Shown here: positions 46,236 to 59,296 of the stretch, piece after piece | Numbering within the stretch: the first letter of the stretch is position 1 | Layout of the letters: each line of letters opens with the position of its first letter | Source of the DNA: Rallus limicola | Taxonomy: Eukaryota; Chordata; Aves; Gruiformes; Rallidae | Reading direction: 5' to 3' | DNA: 64,000 bases | Assembly (NCBI GenBank): GCA_022605955.1 | Contig: JAKCOZ010000008.1 | Location: forward strand, 39,630,547-39,694,546 | The notes under the pieces: generated by a model | The model's database searches: none | What the model was told of the DNA's origin: nothing | Seen by the model: the letters and a program-made list of their open reading frames with translations, nothing else | Position numbers and translations under genes: made by a program

Positions 46236-48775
46236 GATACAATCTCCTTGGGAGGGACAGGAGGGAGACCTGCTCTTTATGTGAGGAAACAGTTGGAATG
46301 TGTGGACCTCACCTGAGGATGGTTGAGGAGCCAACTGAGAGCTGCTGGGTAAGAATTAAAGAGCAGAGCAGTGTGGGTGATGATGTAGTGGGCGTCTGCT
46401 GTAGACTGACAGACTGGGAAGAACATGTGTGTGGAGGCCTTATACAGTCCTCTAGAAGCAGCCTGATCCTCATGGGGGACCTCATCCACCTCAGTGTGTG
46501 ATGGTGGGGCAACAGGGCATAAGTGATCCAGGAGGTTCCTGGAGAGCAATACTGGCAAATTCCTGATCCAAGTGAAGAGAGGAGCTGGTAGCGGGAGGTG
46601 CTGGAGCTCATACGATTGAGGAGGCAGTCTTTGGGTATCTGCAGAGCAAAGGCTACAGTGGCTGTGAGATAGTGGAGTTCAGGATCCTGAGAGGACAGAG
46701 CAAGGCAAAAGCAATATCACAGTGCTGCACTTGAGGAAAGCAGAATTTGGCCTCTTCAGGGATCTTCTTGGTAGAGTCCTGTGAGATAAGGCCCTGGAGG
46801 GGAGAGGGGCCCAGTAAAGCTGGTTGATGTTCAGAGATCACCACCTCTGAGGTCCCCAAAGAGCTGCAAGTTGGACAAAAGTGCCAGGAGTCCTGCATGA
46901 ATAAACTAGGAGCCCCTAGCTGAAGTCCTACCTAATAAATAGACTGAAGGTAGAACAGGGGCAAGTAACCTGAAGAGAATACAGAGACACCATCTGAACA
47001 TGCAGAGGTGGGGCAAGGAAAGCCAAAACCCAGCTGGAACTGAATCAGGGAAGGGATGTTAAAGGCCACAAGAAGGTCTTCTATAAATACCAGGAATACC
47101 AGGGAAAAAGTGGGCCTGCTGCTGAAAGAGGTGGAGGACCTGGTGACACAGGCTATGGTAAAGGCTGAGGTACCAAATACCTTCTTCACCTCAGTCTTTA
47201 CTATCCAGGCTAGCTTTCAGAAGTTGCAGCCCTGGGGGAAAAGTCTGGAATAACGCACACACACCCGTGGTAGAAGGAAGGAAGCTAAGGAATACTTGAA
47301 CAGACTGGATGTGCACAGGTCTGGGGGCCCTGATGGGTTTCATCCATGAATGCTGAGGGAGATGCCTCATGTAATTGTGAGGCCACTCAACACTCTTTCC
47401 CATGACCATGGTGACTGATAGAAGTGCCCAAGGACTCAAGGAAATCAAATGTCACTTCTGTTTCCAAAAATGCAGGAAAGGCAGTATAGGGAGCTACAGG
47501 TTAGTCAGCCTTATCTCAAACCCTGGGAAGATGATGGAACAACTAACTCTGAAAACACTTTTCTCAGGCACCTGGAGGACAAAGTCATCAGTAACAGTCA
47601 GCATCAGTTCACCAAGGAGAAGACATGCTTGACCAACCTGATCTCTTTCTGTGAGGAAGTGATGGCCTTGGTGGATATGGGGACAGTAGTGGATAATTGT
47701 CTGCGTTGACTTTTGTCAGGTTTTGGATGCTATCCCCTGTTAGGTCCTCACAGAGAAGCTGAAAAAGTATGGGCTGGATGAACAGGCAGGGAGGTGGACT
47801 GAAAAGTGACTGAACCACCATGCCCTGAGGGTGGCGACTGGTGGCACAAGGTCTAGCTGGAGGCCAGTAGTGAGCTGTGTAGCCCAGGGTACAATAGTGG
47901 CTCCAGTTCTACTTAACATCTTCCCTAATGGATAGTGGGGCAGGGTGTATTCCCAGCAAGTTTGTAGATGGCTCAAAGCTGGGAGAAACAGCTAATCTGT
48001 CATCAAGTTGTGCTGCCATCCAGAAGGACCTTGGCAGGCTGGGGGGAGCGCTCCATGAAAGGAACCTGGTGCAGTTCAGCAAGGAGAAATGCAATGTCCT
48101 GCGCCCTGGGGAGGAACAACCCCAGGCTCCAGGCCACACTGAAAGCTTTGCTGAAAGAGCCCTGAGGTCCATGGTAGCCACTGAGTTGGACCTGAGCCAG
48201 CAATGTGCCCTGATGGCAAAGGCAGCTACCAGGGGGCTGGGAGGAGTGCTGCCAGCAGGTCAGTGGGGATGATTCTTCTCCTCTGCTCAGCACTGGTGAG
48301 GCCACAACCTTCGGTGCCCATTTCTGGGCTCCCCAGTACAGGAGAGAGCTGGAGCTGCGGGAGTGAGTCCAGCGGAGGGTGACTAAGATGACTGAGGGAC
48401 TGGAGCACCTCAGCGTGTGAGATGAGAGAGCTGGGACTGTTGAGTCTGGAAATGGGCTCAGAATGGAGGTCATAGAGGAGACTGAGTCAGGCTCTTTTCA
48501 GTGGTGTTCTGTCAGAACAAAAGCCAGTGGACACAAACTGAAACACATGAGCTTTCCTCTCAAGTGAAGGAAATATGTTTTCCACTGTGAGGGTGACTGA
48601 GCACTGGAATGGGTTGCACTGGTATGGGAATATCTCCATCCTTGGAGATACTGAAAACCTGTCTGGATGTGGTGCTGGGAACTGGCTCTAGGTGGCCCTG
48701 CTTGATCTGAGGCGGCTGGATGAACTGAGCTCCAGAGGTCCTGTTGAAGCTCAGCTGTTCTGAGTGTCCCAGACT
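46236..48775 (+). mobile_element. Longest CR1 copy: decayed endonuclease-RT remnant
   Basis: In order on the + strand: an endonuclease-like trace LILMGDLIHLSV (about 46460-46500), the inter-domain trace VGLLLKEVEDLVTQAMVKAE (about 47115-47175), an RT-like trace SQHQFTKEKTCLTNLISF (about 47600-47650), and the C-terminal part ending near 48760. Many frameshifts and stops are present, so it is dead. It covers about 2.5 kb of what I recall as a roughly 4.5-kb element. Confidence 0.8.
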
Positions 48776-51700
48776 CTGAATATTTCAGCAAACTGGTCAC
48801 CTCTGCATTCGCTTCAGTTTCTTCATGACATCTGTTGGCAGCGCTGTGCTTCCTAAAGTAGGTAGATATATGGGTACTGTTCCCCAGCCCAGGTCTCTTT
48901 CCTGTTGTTCTCTTTTGAGGCTCAGCTGCCAGGTCACACGTTATTTGGAGAGGAGAGCACTCTGTAGAAGATTAATAAAATTAAGGTGCCAAACCAGACC
49001 TAAGACTGGACAGTGACTGGGATCTGTGTCCTGAAAGATCACTTTGTGCCCTCTACTCCAAAAGTGAAGAATGTTAAATCTAGGTTGGTGGCACTGTCTG
49101 GCTGAGGGTCCTGTTAGCTTTTGGCCCGTCCTGACCTGGTCTGGGTGTGTTTGGAGAGGATGAGATAGAGATTGTTAAACCCTTCAACCTGTGGCTTTGC
49201 CATTCTTTGTCCATTGAGAACCTTGTGCCTTGCTGAGCTGTGGTTCCAAAGCCCCCCTTCTCTCTGTAGAGCATTTACTCAAGGTAAAGATGAAGGGAGG
49301 AGCTACCTAGTGCTATGTCAGCAACCACCTGTGCATCAAAGACCATTGTTAGGACTAAGAGGAGGCAGGCACCTTTCCAGGCTGCTGATAAAAGTCCAGC
49401 CACTGTGGAGCAGTTGGCACTGATCTTGTTTTCCTCAGCCATTAAGGTTGGTGGTTCAATTATTCTTACTGAACTTAAATTCACACTCAGAGTTTCCTCC
49501 TGCTACCAATAAAAGACTGCTCTTCATACCAAGATAAAGGGAAAGGAGCTCTTCCTGGGGGGATTCACATCTGACATGCTTATTTTAACAGCAGAAAATG
49601 GAAGATCTCTATTCTGACCTTGGTAGATAGGCAAGGCAAGATATTAAAACTGTTCTTCTGGGAGCAAGAGCTTTGTGGCCTGCAGGTGGGTTTAAATACA
49701 TCACTAGGTGTGTCTGTAGAACTGTATGTGTTGTGCAGGTTCTGATAGAGTTCTGTGTGCTGGGCACCCTCAGGCAGGGGGGAATTGGGTGGGTCTGTGA
49801 AAAATCCTCCTGTGCTCTGTGCTCTGGCAGTTGCCACTGTTACCACCATCTCTTTTTGGCTTGTGATCCCCATGGGCATGCTGTTGCATCATGGATCTGA
49901 GACAAGGTAATCTACAGTAAAATGACTTCTGCTTCAACTGAAAACTCTATGAAATAAGGTTCTCAAGGCTGGTCAGTGTGAATACAGCCACTGAGGATAA
50001 TGGCTGTGCATCATTGTGTGACTTCAATGTGAAAATGTGAGTGCAAGGGTGGGGGGGGAAGAGTATGGTGACCTAATCTGACTTCATAGCATTTGAATTG
50101 CTCCACCTGAATGTTCAAATTCAGGCTGTTAAACTTGTCTGCAAAGACTCCAGCAGGTGGTTAGCTGCAACGGGCTTCTGTGTCTCAGCAGAACAGTTCT
50201 TTTTCCACTTCAGCTAGAGTACAGATGGTGTGGACTGCCACTGGTGTCTGGTTTAGTTGCTAAGTCTAATGATGTCCCCTTGAAGCCCAGCTGAAGTTTT
50301 GCTTCTCCCACTTAGATTATAGGTCAGTCCCAGTACTGTGGAGGGGACAAGTTTGCAGGCCCTTTGCTTAGCCACAGATCCTTTGGTGAACTGACTGAGA
50401 TTGAACTGAACACTGGCCTGTTTTTTTGAGAGTTCAAAAAAGGGGCATTTGTTGCAGGATTGAAATCTCTCTTTGGATTGTTTTGTCACATGGAGTTCCT
50501 CCTGGGCTTGCCGTACGCTTGCTCTCTGGGCAGGATGCACTTGACTACACTAAGGCACAAAGCAGCCCGTGGTGCTGATGCACCTTAAGCTACTCTTTGT
50601 AAGTCCACTTGGTTAGTCTTTCGAAGTGCATTTGCTCAGTGGCAGGTTTGGGTAAGCCTTTGATGTTGGAAGAATTACCAGTATGGTTGGGGATAGGTAA
50701 GTTCACCTTCACACCTCTTGTATGTACATCCTTAATGAAAAATACATCCCTGGCCTTAGGAGATGCTTAATTGGGTAGTGAGAAGGGACCTTTGGTAAAA
50801 CTCCTTTGTCAGATGCCTTGGTGCATTGTCTGCAAAGTCTAACTGACTCTTCTGGTTGAGGATGCCAGTGACAGACAGTGGACAAGACGATGCTGACTTC
50901 CTACATTAGTAAGAAGTGTCAAGTGACTCGTCTGTGTGAGGGGTGAACAGTTAAAGGTGTGCCTATTTAGTGTCTCAGAGTAGCATGGCTTGCAGTCAGG
51001 GGCTGTTGCTAGTTTGAAGCCTTGTAGTAAGTGGCAAAACTGCCTGTAGGTGAGGAAAAGTTGGGCAATTTAGTGAATGAACTCTTTTAAACTTTAATCA
51101 GCCTTGGGCTGTGAGTGTCTGGGGCAGATTAGCTTCAGTTTGAAAAAATGGTAAAAATTCCAGGTCTGAAGGTGTATTTTAGCAGAAATTTCTCTGTATG
51201 TTCCTCAAGCCAGAAAACGTGTGCAAGGGGGATCTTTCTAGAGGATGATGTGATGATGACTTTGTTCCCTCTGAGGTTCTCTTAAAAAGAAGAAACTAAA
51301 AAGGCTAGCAGTGACTTACAGACGTGTGCCAAAGGAAAAGAAAGTCAGGAATTCTTTTCAAGCGGGTCTGCATGTACATTCTAACAGTGGATATGCTTCT
51401 GCCTTGCCCTGTAAATCTCTGCTCTTTCCTCTGGAGGATGCGCTCTGCCCAATCTCACTTGGTGTCTGGCATACAGGAGAGAACACACCACCATTTCCTT
51501 TCCTGTTCCTGTTGCCCTCTGGAATTACTCTGCTGAGGAATTGCTAGAGGCTTGCTTTTTATCTGGTTTTGGTTTTGCATTCTTGTCCTTACCTTAGATG
51601 GCTGTGCTTTCACCAAAGGCCTTAGCTGAGTCAGATGTCATTCCTGAACGCTTTGTTCCATCTCCTGATCCTCACTGAGTAGCTGAAAGGGCTTGGGAGT

Positions 51701-52239
51701 GACCGTGTGCCTTAGTCTCACATTCCTGAACTTAATTTGGTCAGATGTGCTGTGGCAGTACTCTCCTGTCCAAGGACTAGCAGGCACGCTGAGGCTGGTT
51801 CTGTCAAGCCAGACGGGTTTGAAGATCCCTGGTGTGCTTCATTCAGGAACCGGCTGGTTGAAAGGCCCTGGATAAAGTGTCCGCTTTTACCCTCCTTCAG
51901 ATCTTTGCTATTTGTTCTGAGACACAGAGCCCACCTGCTACGGGGATCCTACTCAGCAGATCCCTCAGCACCAGTCAAGATCACATCTTAGGTCACTGCT
52001 GTTGGACCCGGAGGCCGCCCTTGATGCCACATCCTCTTCAGTTGCCTTAGCTGTTCCCTGTCATCACCTACCGCCAGTGCCAGTCACGGGCACACTCCAC
52101 CAAGGGAGTGCAGGCACACACAGAGAAGACTTCCCATAGCACGGGAACTTCAAAGAGAGAACCTCGTCTGCATTCCTCTGGAATGTTCTCTGCAGCTCCT
52201 AGAGTGATATTTTGCCTCATCTGTTGACCACCCTGAAAT

Positions 52240-53210
52240 ATTTTAATAGAATGGTTTTGGGGACCTAAAGCCCATGTAGTTCAACCCCCTGCCACGGGCA
52301 GGGACATCCCCCCAACCCAGGGTGCCCCCAGCCCCATCCAACCCGGCCTTGAACCCTGCCAGGGAGCCAGGGGCAGCCCCAGCTTCTCTGGGCACCTTGG
52401 ACCAGGGCCCTCCCCCCTCTCCAGGCTGCCTCCCAGCCCCTCTCCATCCCCCTCCTGCAGCTGAAGGCTGTTCCCCTGGGCCTGGCCCTCCAAGCCCTGA
52501 GCACCAGCCCCTCTCCAGCTCTCCTGGAGCCCCTGGAGGGATGGGAATGGGCTGGGAGCTCTCCCCAGAAGCAGCATTCTCTTCTCTGGGCTGAGCCAGC
52601 CCAGCTCTCTCATCCTGTCATCAGAGCAGAGGGGCTCCAGCCCTCACATCATCTCCATGGCTCCTCTGGACTCACTCCAACAGCTCCGTGTCCCTCTTTG
52701 TCCTGGAGACCCCAGAGCTGGACGCAGCACTGCAGGGGGAATCCCCAGAATGGAGCAGAGGTGCAGCATCCCCCCTAGACCTCCTGGTCCTGCTGCTGGG
52801 GTTGCAGCCCAGGACACAGTTGGTTTTCTGAGCAGTCAGCACACATTGCCAGGTCATGCTGAGTTTCTTGTCCCCCAACACCCCTAAGTCCTTCTCAGGG
52901 CTGCTCTCTATCTATTCTCCACCCAGCCTGTAGGTGTGCTTGGGATTCCCCCAACCACATGCAGGACAGCCTCCTTTCCCTCCAGCATCTTGACCACACC
53001 ACACAGCTAGGTGTTGCCAGCAAACTTGCTGAGGGGGCACTTGATCCCACTGCCCATGTGTCTGACAAAGATGTCAAGCCAATCGGTCCTAATACCAACC
53101 CCTGAAGAACAGGACTCATCATTGGTCTCCATTTGGGCATTGAACAGTTGACCACAACGCTTTGAGCATGACCATCCAACCAATTCCTCTCTGCATGGTT
53201 TCTGCCTGTG
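52240..53210 (-). mobile_element. CR1 LINE copy reaching into the RT region
   Basis: The 3' end at 52240 (taatagaatggttttgggga) is followed on minus by QQ/WQCVLTAQKTNCVLGCNPS-type sequence, and upstream by an RT trace around [16 protein letters not shown]. Several frameshifts are present. Confidence 0.83.
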
Positions 53211-54782
53211 ACTGACATTGCTAAGAAGCAGTATTTGGCTCATAACAATCTTCAGTTCTTTATTTTTCCAAATTGGACTGGTAAAGGTGGTAGGGAGATT
53301 ATCAAACCTCTTCTTCTGCCTGTTTTGTGCATCCAGCTTTCCCATCAACTGGAACAGGATTGCCACATCATCTTTGTCTTGGAAGCTTGTTATACCTCAT
53401 GCTTGGCCCTGGATATGGATGCTCAGGGTATTCAAGTTTGCCTCCCTGATGATTCCTCACTAAATGCTTCTGTTGTTTTACAGGGATCCTTCTCACGTGC
53501 TTTCTTTGGCAGGAGAGTAACTCTTTCTAATCCAGAAGATCTTGTATCCCTATAGCTCCTAGTCATACAAAGCCTGGTTCATAGGAAGAGTGCCACACCA
53601 GCTACTTTCTTGTACTCCAGCAGGAAATTTTGGGGTTAGTACCATACCTTAGGCTTCTGCAAGATGAAGTTATGCCTGTATGGATTTTCAGGTTCTGGGT
53701 TGTGACTGTACTCAGTCACTTCCTTGGAATTTCAAGGAGAATGGTTCAGATTTCTCAGATGGCAGGCTGCTTGCTTTGTCTCCAGTTTGTAGGTGTCCTG
53801 GCTGTTACTGTTTCCTCTGTCTGTGTCTCAGCAAACATTTGCCCATGTTCTGGTAGTTACCGCAGTGCATCTTCATGGCAGAGGAATCTGGTTCCTTTAT
53901 CTCAGTATCTGGTGTGCAGAAGGAGTTGTTACAGAACAGCTTTGTGGGTGTGAGATAGTAGTGCCTCATTCCAGGCAACCCTCAGAATTCATCATAGGAT
54001 TCACTTCACCTCGTTCCCCTTGGCTTCAGTCTATCTCATGGTGGCACAACACCCTGCTGCTGCAGAACTTCATCTCTTGGAGATCTGTGGTGATGTATAT
54101 GCTTGTAATAAGATGTTTTACACGCTGTGCTTTGGATGCTTTTAGACCCTTGGAGTCTAGGTTCTTGTCCATCCTCATCTGAGAATCTGCTTTATGCCTA
54201 TTGCCCTTCCCAGAGGAGCAGGGAAAGATTCAGGTTCTTGCATTGGACATCCCCATGTGCTATTTTCTTCAAAGATCAGATTTCTGTGGAAACCCTACAA
54301 ATACCTTCCACAGTGGTGGTAGAGGCATTTTATCCTAGCCTTTTAGCATTTTTTTCCTAAGGCTTTGTTCTTGTAGAACAAAAGCTGTAACTAGAGTCTC
54401 TAGTGCCAGGAGGGCCCTCTTGGCTTGATTCTCACAGACCCAGGCCTTTAGGAAGACTTGCTTGCTACAGGAAGATCCTGGAGTTGCGCTGCTGGCACGA
54501 AGTGACAGTCGGAGAGGCTGTCTGTTGCACAGAGATCTGCTACGAAGCCGTGAGAGCAGAACAAGAGAGCACTTCCTAACGCTCATCAGGCACCTTTGGT
54601 AGTCGCCTTCTGCTGTGCAGGCCTCTGACCTTCTTCTTGCAGTCATGCCATGCTGGTCTTGAAACACCCAAAGCTGAAATCAGTCTTTGGTGTAGGGCAT
54701 CAGCGTCCTTCGTTTGCACAGCAGGATCCTCATCCTCTGCCAAAACCCTCGCGGCAGGTCTCCCTGCTGAGAGTCACCATCC

Positions 54783-54871
54783 ATGGGAATGTACGTGTGG
54801 ACTCACTTGAAGAAAGCAAGCTTTCTTACCAGGAATTCTTCGTGATGTGTGGTCCACATGTACATTCCCAT
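54783..54871. repeat. 89-nt imperfect palindrome (hairpin)
   Basis: 54783-54802 (ATGGGAATGTACGTGTGGAC) pairs with 54852-54871 with one mismatch (a G-U wobble in RNA). Inside it, 54803-54814 pairs with 54836-54845 with a 2-nt bulge. It could be a fold-back transposon remnant, the end of an old dispersed repeat, or a small-RNA precursor. I cannot tell which. Confidence 0.7.
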
Positions 54872-55714
54872 CCCATCTGCTTTTCCCTTCTCTCTTAATT
54901 CTTTTTCAGATGCAATGCTGTTGAGAGAGACTGAAATGGTGGTAGATGCACTCTGTTGTATGTCACACATGAAGCAGAAAAAGAAGGAGAAGCAAGAGTA
55001 AAGGCTCTGCAGATACTGCAGAAGGGAAACCTTGCAGTATCCCGTGGCAAGGCAGAACTGTGCCTGCCATTAGCATGTACTTTTAGACTGCCTGTGTCAG
55101 ACATTGGTCACTGGTAAGTATTTCCTTTTTCTTGATCAGGGTGATAGGATTGTCCTTGGACTTCATGGACAGAGCATCTTGCGGGGACTGTAGGCTCATC
55201 TGTTGGGTTTTCCATGTTTGGGAATGAGTTGAGGGCTGGAGTGATTTTGTGTGCCCACCAATTCTCACACACTTTCTAGTTACTAACACCTCTCTGCATC
55301 ATTGCTTAAGCACTACACACAGAGTTCTGAGACTAACTACAGCTTTTTCCTTTGGTGTATTTATTCTGTTTCAACTTACCATTGAGTTTTAAACAGACCT
55401 TTTTTTCCAGTTTCTCCTACTAAATTGCAAAACCTTTTTTTTGCATGGCTAACTGCTAGTTCATACTCTAGAACTTAATTCCAGCCTTCTAGTTCATAAC
55501 ATACAGTGCTCAGCAACTGAAGCTGTTGTTCTAATTCGGACATGGACCTGTACCAGAATTTGAGTGGCATCTCCTTACTTGGCCCCCAAAGGTTGTCACT
55601 GTATGGTTCCAAAAACTTTGTTAATAGATGGTGGTTGTTCTGATGGAGAAATTTTATGAAACCAGGATAATGTAGAGGTTGATCTATTGGCAGGGTGAAT
55701 TCTTGGCTCTTTGT

Positions 55715-56365
55715 TCAGACCTAAGAACTGAAGATATGAGCCAACAGTGTGTGCTCGCAGCCCAAGAAGGCCAACCATATCCTGGGCTGCAGCCAAAGGA
55801 GTGTGGCCAGCAGGTCAAGGGAGGGGGTTCTGCCCCTCTGCTCCTGAGACCCCACCTGGAGTGCTGGGTCCAGTTCTGGAGTCCCCAGCGTAAGAGGGAC
55901 ATGGAGCTGTTGGAACGGGTCCAGAGGAGGCTACAAAAATGATCAGAGGGCTGGAGCACCTCTTCTATGAAGCCAGGCTGGGAGAGTTGGGCTGGTTCAG
56001 CCTGGAGAAGAGAAGGCTGTGGGGAGATCTCACAGCACCTTCCAGTACCTGATGGGGCTACAAGAGAACTGAGGAGGGGCTTTTTAGAAGGGCATGGGGT
56101 GACAAGACGAGGAGGAGTGGTTTTAAATTGGAAGGAGGGAAATTTAGATTGGATATTAGGAGGAAATTCTTCACCCTGAGGATGGTAATGCCCTGGCACA
56201 GGGTGCCCAGGGAGGTGGTGGCTGCCCCCTCCCTGGAGGTGTCCAAGGCCAGGCTGGATGGAGCCTTGATCAGCCTGGGCTGGTGAGAGGTGTCCCTGCC
56301 CTGGCAGGGGGTGGGACTGGATGGTCTTTGAGGTCCCTTCCAGCCCAAACCGTTCTGTGGTTCTA
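55715..56365 (+). mobile_element. CR1 LINE 3' copy
   Basis: The + strand reads MSQQCVLAAQEGQPYPGLQP then [20 protein letters not shown]. It ends ccaaaccgttctgtggttct. It is the same subfamily as 5119-5624, opposite orientation. Confidence 0.9.
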
Positions 56366-57779
56366 AGACTTCTCTGAGGTTTGAAAGCGTACCTATGGGC
56401 CTGTTGTACCAGCAGGGATCCTGATCCACTCTTGGAGCAGAGCTGGCTCTATCGTGCGTTAGTGCTGAGGGGAACGCGCTGTCTTGTTATGCTGGTCGAA
56501 CAGTGATTGAATAGGGGCTATCTGGATATCCCCTAAGACTGGCTGAAGCAGTAGCCCAGCTCTCTGTAACAGCTGTTGTAAGCTGTACCTACACTTCCCA
56601 TCTGACACATGTTCCATGCCAAAACATTCAGATGATCTTAACAGAAAGAAACCAGCTAAACACCTTCCCAGTACGTGCCTGTCCCCTTTAAAGTAGCACG
56701 CGTGACCGTGGACCGCTCTCTTGATCTGAGTCAGGAGCAGATGCACTGGGAAAGGACAAAGAATTAGTTTCTGGTGTACTCTGTGTTATTTTTCTAAGGC
56801 TCTGCTTACTCAGTATTGACCCAGATAGGTGTTTTGATTTCTCTGTTAATCTTGATGTTAAGCTAAGCATCCTTCTTCCATTGTGCCTTCTCCCTCTGTA
56901 TCCTTTTTCCTTTCCCTTTCAGAATAGGAAAAGACAAACTCAGCAAGGGCCTGTCTTAGCCAGAAAAACCTCTGAGAAAGCAGTGGCTTGGAAATTGAAA
57001 TATAACCAGTGACCAGAGCAAAGCTCAGTATCATATTTGTAATAGCCTTGTTGATAAAGAGGGACATTTCGGTGTAGGAAGACTTCTGAGATGTCCAAAG
57101 GACGGTAGCAGGAGGACCTTTAGGAAATGCATTCCTTTTTTTGAGCTGAAACAAGTCATCAGACTAAAGACAGGAAGGAGAGAAAACATAGTCAGGTGAG
57201 CAAGTTCAGCCTTACTCTGTGAAAAGAGTTGTCTGTGGTTTCCAAGTGATTGTTGACAGACTGACCTGCGTTAAAGGGAGATGGGATGTGTGTGCAGAGA
57301 AATCATCGGTGCTGACAGAGTAAAATTGCTTAGTTCTCTCCGTTTCTGATGTGTTTCTGGTATAACTGAAGGGATGTTGCTGATAGGAGAACCGACATGT
57401 GTAATCAGTAAAAGGCAGGGTATGTCTGTAATTGGTATTTTCTTACTTCTCATTCTTGTATATGCTTGTACTCGGTCAAACCATCAGCTTTCCTGTTGAA
57501 AACCAGTTGCTGTGGTGGTGGGCTCAGTTGCAGCTGGTGTGTAGGCTGTGGAGCACTGTGAGGAAAGAACAATTTGCATTTGCAGTCTTGCATCTCTAAT
57601 CTTGGAAAACTCACGACACAGGCTGTCAAAAAGATAGATACAACTCTGGCATGCTGTGGTTTTGCTGTAGATGATAGATGTTTGATCTTAAAGTCTTTAT
57701 CTGGCTGTGAGTGGCACAGCAACTGCTGTGTCAGCTGCTGGAGCATGCCAACCGTGTGATTCTGCTCTTCTCCCTTCAG

Positions 57780-57916
57780 CAAACGTGTGTGTCGTGAAGG
57801 TGGATGGGACTCCCTATCTGTGCAAAGCTGATGAGGTTGGAGAAATATGTGTGAATTCAGGTGCAACTGGGATGGCGTATTTTGGCCTCCTTGGAATCAC
57901 CAAGAATGTGTTTGAG
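57780..57916 (+). CDS. DIP2A: DIP2A internal exon 17 of 23 (ANL A5-A6 region)
   Basis: The 137-bp exon runs from phase 1 to phase 0. It encodes ANVCVVKVDGTPYLCKADEV, then GEICVNSGATGMAYFGLLG and ends FE. It contains the G-E-I-x-V strand (A6-like) and Y-F-G-L. The donor GTTTGT is weak. It splices directly to 45403, so the long intron hides no missing exon. Confidence 0.95.
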
Positions 57917-58213
57917 GTTTGTATTTCTCTTTGTATTGTAAAGTTTCAATGTCACTTTTCTGGTATTTCTTCCTGAAAATGAACTTATTTGCTCCTAAGA
58001 CTTCCTTTTTTAATTTTATAAGAAGAAACCCTGGCCAAATACACCTTGCTTCATTCCCTGGCAGAACTCAGCATTCTGTCTCTTGTAACCAAAACTACAA
58101 AGTGTCATCAGCAGTGAAGTGCCACCACGTTCTGTGATCCACTGTTGTGATTGTGTTAGTGTTTAAATTCATCCAAGTTTGGTATTCGTGTGGCAGTCTC
58201 AGGTAAACTTACC

Positions 58214-58771
58214 TGTCCTGGGTTCAGCCAGCACAGAGGCAATTCCTTTCCAGCAGCAGGGAATGTCCTGTTTGGGAGCTGGGATGGGAGCAGTGCTGGT
58301 AACACAGGGATGTTTCTAGTTGCTGCCCAGCACTCAGGGGCTTCTCAGTTGTTCATATTTCCCTGCTAAGGAGAAGGGAGGGGACGCAGCCAGGACAGGT
58401 GACCAGAACTGGCCAAAGGGGTGTCCCATGCCAGTGACACCGTGCTCAGCATAAGGGGGGCTGGTGGGGGGAGGAGCAGGCAGCTCCAGGACACAGGGGT
58501 TTGGGGATGGTCTGGTTTCAGGACGGCTCTGAGCTGTACCTGAGCTGTGCAGCTCAGGGAGACACAGCACTGTGTGTCACCAGCCTCCTGTATTTTGCTG
58601 TAAAGCCCTGTTATTCTATCTCTCTCTGCTTCTCCTTATCCCAGCCTGCCAGGTTTTGGTTCTTGGGTTTTCTTCTCCCTCCCTTTCCCCCTCCCTCAAT
58701 TCCCCCCTTTCCCCCTTACAGAAGAAGCGGCTGCGCGGTGCCCGGCTCTCGGCCGGGGCAAACCCGCAGCA
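58214..58771 (+). mobile_element. Solo LTR of an avian ERV
   Basis: It begins TGTCCTGGGTTCAGCC and ends near GGGGCAAACCCGCAGCA. Internal landmarks are gacgcagccaggacaggtga and the C/T-rich block at 58670-58720. This matches the general layout of a common bird ERVL-type LTR as I remember it. No clear target duplication was found, and no internal viral sequence is adjacent. Confidence 0.65.
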
Positions 58772-59296
58772 CCACCTGAAAACATATAGAGCTTATTGGG
58801 GCAGAACTTGGGATATAGAGTTAGAAGTTAGTCAGATACTTGTAAGCTGCTAGATATTTGTACCCCAATTCCGTGTTTTACACTCCCCTTTTCTGGCAAG
58901 AAAGGAGTGAAAGTCCTTTGGGAGTCCCGCACAGGGTGTTACGCTGGACAGTGGCTTGAAGCTGGTACGGAGTTGTACCGGAGGGATGAAACCTGACTAT
59001 AGTCTTCTCTCTCAAAAAAAAGCCCTTTCTGTCAGAGTGCTGAGCCTCCATGCATGAAACAGTCTTGTTACGAAGGCCAAGGAGCTGGGAAGAAGATACA
59101 AAGGAAGGCTAGCACAGAGTTAAGAATTGATGTCTTGGTTGTTAGCAAAAAAAATTTGTTCATACTTGGCATCATAGTAACTGGTGCCATCGGGTAGTTT
59201 TTCAGCTGAGCATGGAGCTGCACTGAAGGAGGCAGAAAGCATTTGCACCACCCTTACCAGTGCTCTGAGTGTCTGAATACTTACATGTTTTTCCAG

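Larger units (their letters stand above)
45404..57779 (+). other. DIP2A intron, 12.4 kb, repeat-rich
   Basis: It contains CR1 at 45785-46235 (minus), 46236-48775 (plus, longest), 52240-53210 (minus) and 55715-56365 (plus). A hairpin lies at 54783-54871 inside the unexplained block 53220-54900. Stretches 48776-52239 and 56366-57779 show no gene or element I recognise. The flanking exons join in frame. Confidence 0.8.

Noticed and set aside
45404..57779. A missing DIP2A exon or second gene in the long intron
   Set aside because: Exons ending 45403 and starting 57780 join in phase with no residues missing relative to the family; frames inside are repeat-derived or unsupported.
57450..57866. Minus-strand frame of 138 codons
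   Set aside because: It overlaps the DIP2A exon at 57780-57916 on the opposite strand and shows no recognisable domain.
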